This document shows positions 1-6,130 of a stretch of DNA of 10,549 nucleotides, one piece after another. The translations under genes and the position numbers were made by a program. The notes under the pieces were generated by a model. That model was not told the origin of the DNA. It did no database searches and saw only the letters and a program-made list of their open reading frames with translations. Positions within the stretch are counted from its first letter, which is position 1; the number at the start of each line of letters is the position of its first letter. The stretch lies in contig DAINSQ010000160.1 in the NCBI GenBank assembly GCA_036741235.1, positions 1 to 10,549 of the forward strand, read 5' to 3'. This DNA is from JABWBR01 sp036741235 (GTDB taxonomy: Bacteria > Bacteroidota > Bacteroidia > Chitinophagales > Saprospiraceae).

Positions 1-2
1 TA

Positions 3-365
3 CGACTTACGGGCCTTATACTGGCCCTCATCACTACTGCCTGCGGCCCTACCCCCGAAGAAATGTTGCGCGGCAACTGGAAAGCTATCGCCATTATAGA
101 GGAAGACAGCACCCTGCAAATTGATATCTCTACCGTCCGTTTTTCTTTTGATCAAAATGGCCGGTATAATTATAACGGCAATTTAAATTACCGCGAAGCG
201 GGTACGTATTATGTGGAGCAACAATATCTGTATACCACAGATACAACAAGAAATGCCACAGAGACGAAAGCCGTCGAGCTCCATTTCCTCAGCCCCGACT
301 CGCTGTTTATCAAAATGAAAGACAACGACAAAAACCGGGAATTGCGCTGTATCAGAATCGATTAA
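3..365 (+). CDS. Small lipoprotein, lipocalin-like (5'-truncated)
   Basis: The reading frame is open from the left edge, so the true start lies outside the window. The first internal ATG (63) is not the start, because the codons before it read as the end of a lipoprotein signal: a hydrophobic run LTGLILALITTA followed by Cys (codon 42-44) and then the linker GPTPEE. The mature part is about 107 residues. It begins with a LRGNWK motif and continues as alternating strand-like segments (VRFSFDQNGRYNYNG, AVELHFLSPDSLFIKM), the pattern of small Bacteroidota lipocalin-like lipoproteins. The lipobox is loose, with Thr rather than Leu at -3, which is tolerated in this phylum. It is probably a membrane-anchored periplasmic protein of unknown ligand. 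Its TAA stop overlaps the stop of the convergent gene to its right. Confidence 0.7.
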   Translation, partial: RLTGLILALITTACGPTPEEMLRGNWKAIAIIEEDSTLQIDISTVRFSFDQNGRYNYNGNLNYREAGTYYVEQQYLYTTDTTRNATETKAVELHFLSPDSLFIKMKDNDKNRELRCIRID

Positions 366-1750
366 TTCAACTGGCTAACCCATACGTTTACCTTGCCTTT
401 CAAGCCCAACTGCACGTTGAAGCCGTCTACAGTCAGAAAAGCATTTTGCAATTGCAACTGGGAAAGTTGCCCTTTGAGCCGGATTCCCGGCGCAATCTGG
501 TAATCGGCCAACTGTTGCTGCAATTGCGACTGAAGGTCTTTCAGGTTGTAGTCAAGTAAAAAATCGAGATTTTCCTGAATCTTTTTGTTGATAGTACTTT
601 TGAGCAACCAACCCGCCGAGCGGTATAAAAAGTTCTCGGTATCGAGCGTAAATCGCAGGTCCTCAACATCAATTACATTCTTCTCCGGGTGAAAAACGGG
701 GTTTCCGGCGAGGTAGATACTGCCGTTGTAGGCCCCCGACAATCTCGTATTGACGATCAACTGATTACCTTGCCCGTAAAGTTGCAGGTCTTCCACTTTT
801 ACTGATCGTTTGCCCTGGCTAAAGGTTTCGCCCACCAATTGCTGTTTGGCCATTTGTTCGGCCTCCCGATAGCTGATCTCTGCGTTGAGATTCACGATAA
901 ATTCGTCGTTACTGGGCTGCAGGTATTTGAAATCGGGTAAAGCCGTCAGATTGGGCGTTGCCGGTTTTTCACCGATCCTCACCGCCGGTTTTGATTCGAC
1001 GACGATAGTAGTGGTGATCTCGTTATTTTGCATTTTCAACGGGGCCATACCTATGCGCTGCGGATTGACCAGCAGCCAGGTTTTGTATTCGGGCGATACC
1101 AATACAGGATTGAACATATTGCGCCAGGCTTCCTTCATGATATTGCCCAATTGCAACTGCTCGCCGACTTGTTCGTCAATGGCCTTGGCTATTGTCTTTT
1201 TGCTGTTTTTCATGATCATATCGGCAATAAACCCTACCGGCAGGTTGATGCCCACCATTTTAACCCGCGGTTTTTGCAGCCAGTCGTACCCCTCAATAGA
1301 TGTAGCCGTCTCCAGGCTCCAATCCGGTTTGACCGCGTATTGGGTTTTAAAATGCAACGCAATATCGCCGGTGGCCTCTAGCGTGGTTATGCCGGCGTTG
1401 TACTGGATGTTCAAAGAAAGCGGTACCCGGTATTTGACCAGCTGGCTGTCGATAACGATATTAATGCGATCGCGCTTGGTGGCTTTCACCTTCAGATCAT
1501 CGCCGTCGTCAAAAGTTTTGTCTTCGTAAATCACCCCGCTGAGGCGTTTGTTCACTTCTTGCTCCAGGTCGGCAACCGTAATTTTCACCGGAATATTAAT
1601 GACGGAGTTTTTTTCTTCCTGGCGGGTTTCATAACTTTCCATAGGCCTGGCGGGTTGCTGTGCCGTTTTGCAGCCTGAAGTCATAGCCAACAGCCATATA
1701 ACACAAGCGCCCAACGGCAGCGGAATAAAGGAATTAACAGATGAATTCAT
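362..1750 (-). CDS. DUF4403 family lipoprotein
   Basis: A 462-residue protein, close to the usual DUF4403 length. The N-terminus has a hydrophobic segment (about residues 8-24) ending in TSGC with Cys27, a lipoprotein signal followed by a polar linker (KTAQQPARPMESYE). The body starts with INIPVKITVADLEQEVNKRL and continues with long amphipathic strands, DIALHFKTQYAVKPDW, a central LLVNPQRIGM segment, and a C-terminal helical stretch rich in Gln and Leu before a final strand (GLKGKVNVWVSQL). I assign DUF4403 from this overall pattern. From family knowledge, DUF4403 proteins are uncharacterised Bacteroidota envelope proteins that have been related to the TULIP lipid-binding fold, so a hydrophobic-ligand role is possible but only inferred. 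The ATG at 1750 is chosen because it supplies the full signal. The gene is transcribed away from the PDZ gene, across a 118-base intergenic region. Confidence 0.75.
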   Translation of the reverse strand: MNSSVNSFIPLPLGACVIWLLAMTSGCKTAQQPARPMESYETRQEEKNSVINIPVKITVADLEQEVNKRLSGVIYEDKTFDDGDDLKVKATKRDRINIVIDSQLVKYRVPLSLNIQYNAGITTLEATGDIALHFKTQYAVKPDWSLETATSIEGYDWLQKPRVKMVGINLPVGFIADMIMKNSKKTIAKAIDEQVGEQLQLGNIMKEAWRNMFNPVLVSPEYKTWLLVNPQRIGMAPLKMQNNEITTTIVVESKPAVRIGEKPATPNLTALPDFKYLQPSNDEFIVNLNAEISYREAEQMAKQQLVGETFSQGKRSVKVEDLQLYGQGNQLIVNTRLSGAYNGSIYLAGNPVFHPEKNVIDVEDLRFTLDTENFLYRSAGWLLKSTINKKIQENLDFLLDYNLKDLQSQLQQQLADYQIAPGIRLKGQLSQLQLQNAFLTVDGFNVQLGLKGKVNVWVSQLN

Positions 1751-1774
1751 GTAGCCTGTTTATTGCTTTTTTCG

Positions 1775-1782
1775 CAAAATTA
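1775..1782 (-). promoter_or_regulatory. Candidate -7 promoter element of the DUF4403 gene
   Basis: On the minus strand this reads TAATTTTG, an exact match to the Bacteroidota -7 consensus TAnnTTTG. It lies 24 bases before the ATG at 1750, which would give a short leader. No good TTTG -33 box is visible at the usual spacing, so the call rests on one element and its position. Confidence 0.35.
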
Positions 1783-1868
1783 AGCCAATTTGAATGATTA
1801 GCGGCATAAGCATGCAACCCCGCTAAGAATTTATTGTCGTTTACTGATGACTTAAACCAATAAATTAT

Positions 1869-3677
1869 ATGAGACACCTTAGCTTGCTCGCGCTGGCACT
1901 ATTGTTGCTACAAACCCATGTAACGCTTGCACAACAATATTCCTGGACGAACTCAGACGACAAAACTGCTTTTTTAGGCATCAATTCAGAGCAGTTACCG
2001 GTTGAAAAGGCCAAACTGCTGGGCTTTAACAACCACTACGGCAGCTATGTAACCAGTGTGGTTCCAAACTCGGTAGCGGAAAAAGCCGGCCTGCAACCAT
2101 TCGACTACATTTACGGCATTGATAATTTTCGAACTAACGAAGATCGCAATCTCACCAGTATTATCAGAAAATACCAGGCGGGCGACAAAGGCACGCTACA
2201 CCTGATCCGCAAGAACAAATCCGTTTCTGTAGATATCGTATTCGGCAAAAGGAGCGACGCAGAGCGGGGCGGCGAAGTTGAGAAAAAAGAAGAAGCGTTC
2301 CTCGGCGTTAGCCCTCATGAAGATGAATCATCAGAAGAACCCGGCGTAAAAATTACGGTGGTGCGCAAATCAACCGCCGAAAAAATGGGCCTAAAAGACG
2401 GCGATGTGATCACTTCGCTCAACGGCTATAGCCTAATAGACTGGCAAGATTTGTCTATGGCTATCAAAACCGTCAAGGTGGGCGATACCTTCGTAATAGA
2501 ATATCAACGCGACGGTAAAACAGCCAAGGCCGAGCAAAAAGCCGAGGCCCGCCAGGAGGAAGAACGCACCTTTGAGATCGTTACCGACGGCTGGGATTGG
2601 AGCGATAAAAGCGAAAGCGGCAACAGCGCATTTTTAGGTATAAATTCCACGACGATTTCTGCCGAAAAAGCCAAATATCTCGGCTATGATAATCCCTACG
2701 GCAGCTACATAACCAAAGTAATCGATAATACCGCCGCCGCCAAAGCCGGCTTGCAACCCTTCGATTATGTAGTTGGCATTAACGACTTCCGTGTGGACAA
2801 GGATCAAAACCTCACCGATATCCTCAAACGCTTTAAAAACGGCGACGAAGCTACGGTGTATTTTATCCGCAACGGCAAAGCCCAATCCGCCAGGGTCACT
2901 TTCGTTAAGCGCAGTACTACTTTTGAATTTGAATGGGATATGGACGACTGTAAAAAGCCGTTTTTTGGCATCAGCCAAAGCCATCAGCCCGACGACCGGC
3001 AGGGCGTAGCAGTAACCATTATCGATAACTCAACTGCAAAGGCAATGGGAATGCAAGACGGCGACCTGATTACGGGTATTAACGGCCATCCCATTTACGA
3101 TTGGGAAGATATTACGATCGCTATTAACACCCTGAAAGTTGGCGACAATATTGAAGTAAATTACCTGCGAAAGGGCGAAAAAATTGCCGGAAAGCAGGCT
3201 ATTAAATCGTATTGCGACACCAAAAAGGAAGGCGAATGGAACTGGGGAGGCTTTGAGTTGCGTAAAAATGAGAATGAAGATGAAACCGACAATGCTGCCG
3301 GCAGCGAACGCGTGAATGTAAATGACGTTAATGTGGCCCTGCTCGATATGCCGGAAGATGAGGCCGCCCAGTTTAAGCAGCGTTATGGCGTTGACATAGC
3401 TGTTAATAACAACCTGGTTGTTGAAAATCTTCAACTTATACCCAATGCATCAATGGGCATGTTCAGGTTACAATTCAGGCTCCCCGGTGGCGGCGAAACG
3501 AGCATTCGCGTTTATAACGGCGCGGGCAGACTGATTTACGACTACGACCTGGGCGTTTATAACGGAGATTTTAGCGATGAAATCGATATTTCTCAAAACG
3601 GCGCCGGCAATTATTACCTGGATATCCGCCAGGGCGACAAGCGCCTGTCGAAGAAAATTTTACTACAAAGCAAATAA
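1869..3677 (+). CDS. Secreted four-PDZ-domain protein with T9SS-like C-terminal domain
   Basis: A 602-residue protein. Residues 1-21 form a Sec signal (leucine-rich core, likely cleavage after TLA21). Four PDZ domains follow, starting at about residues 34, 143, 254 and 364. Each opens with a carboxylate-binding-loop-like motif (AFLGIN, AFLGVS, AFLGIN, PFFGIS) and carries the PDZ cores AGLQPFDYIYGI or MGLKDGDVITSLNG. Domains 1 and 3 are one type, 2 and 4 another. Residues about 515-600 look like a T9SS type A sorting domain: LQLIPN, then SIRVYNGAGRLIYDY, IDISQNGAGNYYLDIRQG and a lysine-rich end. The usual Pro after PN is missing (IPNASMG). No protease domain is present, so this is not a complete HtrA or CtpA enzyme. 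It is likely a surface or secreted binding scaffold that recognises protein C-termini, which is inferred. The ATG at 1869 supplies the full signal. Confidence 0.85.
   Translation: MRHLSLLALALLLLQTHVTLAQQYSWTNSDDKTAFLGINSEQLPVEKAKLLGFNNHYGSYVTSVVPNSVAEKAGLQPFDYIYGIDNFRTNEDRNLTSIIRKYQAGDKGTLHLIRKNKSVSVDIVFGKRSDAERGGEVEKKEEAFLGVSPHEDESSEEPGVKITVVRKSTAEKMGLKDGDVITSLNGYSLIDWQDLSMAIKTVKVGDTFVIEYQRDGKTAKAEQKAEARQEEERTFEIVTDGWDWSDKSESGNSAFLGINSTTISAEKAKYLGYDNPYGSYITKVIDNTAAAKAGLQPFDYVVGINDFRVDKDQNLTDILKRFKNGDEATVYFIRNGKAQSARVTFVKRSTTFEFEWDMDDCKKPFFGISQSHQPDDRQGVAVTIIDNSTAKAMGMQDGDLITGINGHPIYDWEDITIAINTLKVGDNIEVNYLRKGEKIAGKQAIKSYCDTKKEGEWNWGGFELRKNENEDETDNAAGSERVNVNDVNVALLDMPEDEAAQFKQRYGVDIAVNNNLVVENLQLIPNASMGMFRLQFRLPGGGETSIRVYNGAGRLIYDYDLGVYNGDFSDEIDISQNGAGNYYLDIRQGDKRLSKKILLQSK
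1968..3206 (+). repeat. Internal duplication of a PDZ pair
   Basis: The coding sequence for residues 34-225 (1968-2543) is repeated, diverged, at residues 254-446 (2628-3206), an offset of about 220 codons. Matching landmarks are AFLGIN, EKAK, YGSY, KAGLQPFDY, then MGLKDGDVI against MGMQDGDLI, and DWQDLSMAI against DWEDITIAI. Many third-codon positions differ, so the duplication is old and selection has kept both copies. Confidence 0.85.
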
Positions 3678-3691
3678 CCGCTTACGTTATC

Positions 3692-3728
3692 ATTACTGTG
3701 CAGTCCACTTTCAGGGCTGCACAGTAAT
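3692..3728. terminator. Strong hairpin between convergent genes, likely bidirectional terminator
   Basis: The arms 3692-3703 (ATTACTGTGCAG) and 3717-3728 (CTGCACAGTAAT) are perfect 12-base inverse complements. A T:G wobble and two further C:G pairs extend the stem inwards to 15, leaving a 7-base loop (3707-3713). It starts 15 bases after the stop of the PDZ gene and 37 bases beyond the stop of mcrC on the other strand, so it suits transcripts arriving from both sides. Neither flank has a clean U-tract, so intrinsic termination may be incomplete, and the hairpin could instead protect mRNA 3' ends. Confidence 0.6.
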
Positions 3729-3764
3729 TCCCTCGAATTTACCCCTGCCAAACTGCCGCACGCA

Positions 3765-4988
3765 CTAGCCTGTGGATATTTTTTCCAAAAGCTTTTTCCC
3801 TATATTGCGCGCCAAGCGCCCATTTTCTATAATATCGATAAAACAAACCTGCGCATAGGTCTTGCCATCTGCAAAAGGCGTAGGCGAAATGTCCTTCAGA
3901 TTACCCGACCGCGGGTACAGCAGCACCCCCCGTTCCGCCTGGAAATAATGGAGATATACGTATAGCTGCCGCAAATCATCCATAGAAGGTTTTGCCTGGC
4001 TCAGTATTTTCCATTTGGTGTCTAAAATCCACTTTTTACCCTGGTATTGCACCAACAAGTCTGGTATGAGAGTTCGATCGAGCCAGAAATTGCGCCCTGG
4101 TTGACGACTGACGGATAACTCCGGTAAACCCGAACCGGCCAACTGCCGGTAGACGAATGTTTCAAACAGGCGGTTCATATCGAATAAAAGAGCCATAGCA
4201 GGCGCCCTTCCTGCGCTAATACCGCCTGCATAACCTTGAATAATGGCTTTTGACAGGCCGATCAGCATCTCGTCAGCGGGGTCAATGGCAGGCCAACTCA
4301 ATTGTCCCCAATTGATTTGCCGGGGGTGCAACGCAGCACAATCAGGCAAATAGCCAAGCATACCCGTAGCTCTGGTTTTTATAGCGCCGGAAGGCAACAT
4401 ATCAGCGGCGTAATACAAGGCAAGTTTCACCATTTGGTTGGGCAGGTTATCGGGGCTGTAAACCTGGGAGAGGGTCCTGAACTCATGTGCGCGGGTCAAT
4501 TGATTTTTGATTTGCTCACGCCAAAGAATTTGACCTTTCCATACGCCGGCGGTTTGCTCCATAGCGACGTATCGGCGCGAGGGGCCCCTGCCGAGCCAAT
4601 TTTCAACTTCATCGATAAAATACGAGAGTAGTGCTGTCATTAAGGGAGAAGAACCGGTGCGCAACCGGCCCAATCCAGCCGCGTAAGTAGGCAAGAATCC
4701 GCAATCTGCAAGCAATTCCAATAGAAATGGCTGCCAGCCCGGCGTCGTTGTTTCATCCGTTTTTGGCCATATTTCGACAAGGCCCGCCGGCGTTTGTATT
4801 GCGCCCACATAACTGCCGAATACGACGCCTTCCGGCTCGATTTTGTAAAATGGGCGAGACTGCTGCGTCAACAAGTAACGCAAATGCGCCCACATTTCAC
4901 GGGTAAACTCCGTATTGCCCGCCAGTTCGCCAATGCGCAGTCGTTGGTGTTCGAATACCCGCAATATTATGGACTTCTGAGTTGTCAT
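3765..4988 (-). CDS. mcrC: McrC-like nuclease subunit of a type IV (McrBC) restriction system
   Basis: A 407-residue protein of McrC type, last gene of the leftward operon. The N-terminal part (EFTREMWAHLRYLLTQQ, then a strand-rich VEIWPKTDE region) is the segment expected to contact the McrB ring. The middle contains DMNRLFETFVYRQL, matching the conserved McrC D-N-x-F-E-x-F motif ahead of the nuclease core. The PD-(D/E)xK site is intact: P309-D310 in LIPDLL, and D323-T-K325 in WILDTKWK. McrC proteins activate GTP hydrolysis by the McrB hexamer and cut DNA once translocation stalls. The ATG at 4988 overlaps the TGA of the ankyrin gene (ATGA, 4 bases), so translation is probably coupled. The gene ends in TAG before the shared hairpin at 3692-3728. 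It looks complete and active. Confidence 0.88.
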   Translation of the reverse strand: MTTQKSIILRVFEHQRLRIGELAGNTEFTREMWAHLRYLLTQQSRPFYKIEPEGVVFGSYVGAIQTPAGLVEIWPKTDETTTPGWQPFLLELLADCGFLPTYAAGLGRLRTGSSPLMTALLSYFIDEVENWLGRGPSRRYVAMEQTAGVWKGQILWREQIKNQLTRAHEFRTLSQVYSPDNLPNQMVKLALYYAADMLPSGAIKTRATGMLGYLPDCAALHPRQINWGQLSWPAIDPADEMLIGLSKAIIQGYAGGISAGRAPAMALLFDMNRLFETFVYRQLAGSGLPELSVSRQPGRNFWLDRTLIPDLLVQYQGKKWILDTKWKILSQAKPSMDDLRQLYVYLHYFQAERGVLLYPRSGNLKDISPTPFADGKTYAQVCFIDIIENGRLARNIGKKLLEKISTG

Positions 4989-6130
4989 CGCTGCAGCATA
5001 TAATTTTCCAGCAACTTGGCAATCTCGGGATGGCTGGCATAATTGATCAAATCGGGCAGGGCCGCGCCGTCAAAACCCTTGACTTGTGGATTGGCCCCGG
5101 CGTTGATCAAAACTTCTACCATGTCGCGCCGGCCGTATGCAGTGGCGATCATCAAGGGCGTATAGCCGCTGACGGCCTCCTGGGCGTCTACCGCTGCGCC
5201 TTTGTCAATCAACCACCGGCCCAACTCGGCAAAACCGCTTCTTGCTGCAGCATGCAACGGCGTATACCGGTACCGAACCCCGGCGCTATTCACCCCGGCG
5301 CCTCGTTCAACCAATAAACGGGCAATAGCTGTCCTCCCAAAATAGGCCGCCCGGCACAAAGCCGTCTGCCCTACCCTATTCAGCGCATTGGGATTGGCTT
5401 TGTTTTTTAACAATAAAAATACAACTGCTTCAATACCCTGTGAAACTGCCAAGTGAAGCGCGGGGTTGCCGGTTTCATCCGTTTGATCGGGGTCGGCGCC
5501 TCTTTTCAACAACTCGCTCACTCGAGCGACATCTCCCTTTTTTACCGCATCGATGAAGTCGCCCGGCGGCCTGGCCCCGGCTACACCGGCCAGATAAACT
5601 GCCAATTCGTCGTGAAACTGCCACAATGCTACCTCAAGCGGGGTTCCCTGTCCGCTTTCAGATTGGTGGTTTGCGCCGTGTTCAACCAACAATCTTGTCA
5701 ATTCAATCCGGCCATAAAAGGCGGCCCAATGCAGGGCGGTATCGCCCGTACTATCCCGAAGGTTAAGCCCCGCTCCTTTTGCAAGTAATAAACTGGCAGC
5801 CTCCAGGTCGTTGCGCAACGCCGTTTCCATCAAAGCCGTGCTTTGATAACCCGATTGCCGGCGCGCGTCCACTTGCACGCCATGATCCAACAATACTTTA
5901 AGCAGTTCGGGCCGGTTTTTCTCAAGTGCCAGTATAATTAGAGGATTTCCCTCATCATCGCGCAAATTGGGGTCAGCGCCGCGTCGCAAACAAGAATCCA
6001 CCACAACAACATTCGCTTGCTGCACTGCTTCCAATAAACGGGCATTGATGGAGGGCCCTGGAGGTTGACGGCTGCAGCTCAGAAAACACAGCATCCATAG
6101 GCCAGCCCCAATAGCAGGAATCGGCCTCAT
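4985..6130 (-). CDS. Ankyrin-repeat protein with lipoprotein-like signal, inside the mcrBC operon
   Basis: A 381-residue protein made almost entirely of about 11 ankyrin repeats from residue 28 on. Clear copies include TGDTALHWAAFYGRIELTRL (128-147), TGNPALHLAVSQGIEAVVFL (220-239), YTPLHAAARSGFAEL (289-303) and SGYTPLMIATAYGRRDMVEV (321-340). Two N-cap-like repeats (LLEAVQQANVVVVDSCLRRG at 32-51, FIDAVKKGDVARVSELLKRG at 192-211) divide it into two arrays. Residues 4-18 are hydrophobic and end FLSC19, followed by a polar Pro-rich linker, so it reads as a lipoprotein signal; the core is short and the -3 position is Phe, so export is likely rather than certain. The start ATG overlaps the mcrB stop and the TGA overlaps the mcrC start, each by 4 bases. 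No enzyme domain is visible. Ankyrin arrays bind proteins; the partner is unknown, and a link to McrBC is inferred from coupling. Confidence 0.85.
   Translation of the reverse strand: MRPIPAIGAGLWMLCFLSCSRQPPGPSINARLLEAVQQANVVVVDSCLRRGADPNLRDDEGNPLIILALEKNRPELLKVLLDHGVQVDARRQSGYQSTALMETALRNDLEAASLLLAKGAGLNLRDSTGDTALHWAAFYGRIELTRLLVEHGANHQSESGQGTPLEVALWQFHDELAVYLAGVAGARPPGDFIDAVKKGDVARVSELLKRGADPDQTDETGNPALHLAVSQGIEAVVFLLLKNKANPNALNRVGQTALCRAAYFGRTAIARLLVERGAGVNSAGVRYRYTPLHAAARSGFAELGRWLIDKGAAVDAQEAVSGYTPLMIATAYGRRDMVEVLINAGANPQVKGFDGAALPDLINYASHPEIAKLLENYMLQR

Noticed and set aside
885..1529. Long plus-strand open frame inside the DUF4403 gene
   Set aside because: It is the antisense shadow of a gene with a clear lipoprotein signal and full family length; its product shows no coherent domain.
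1798..1826. 7-base inverted repeat TTAGCGG / CCGCTAA with a 15-base loop in the divergent region
   Set aside because: It is short enough to occur by chance, is not extended by further pairing and shows no clear relation to a promoter.
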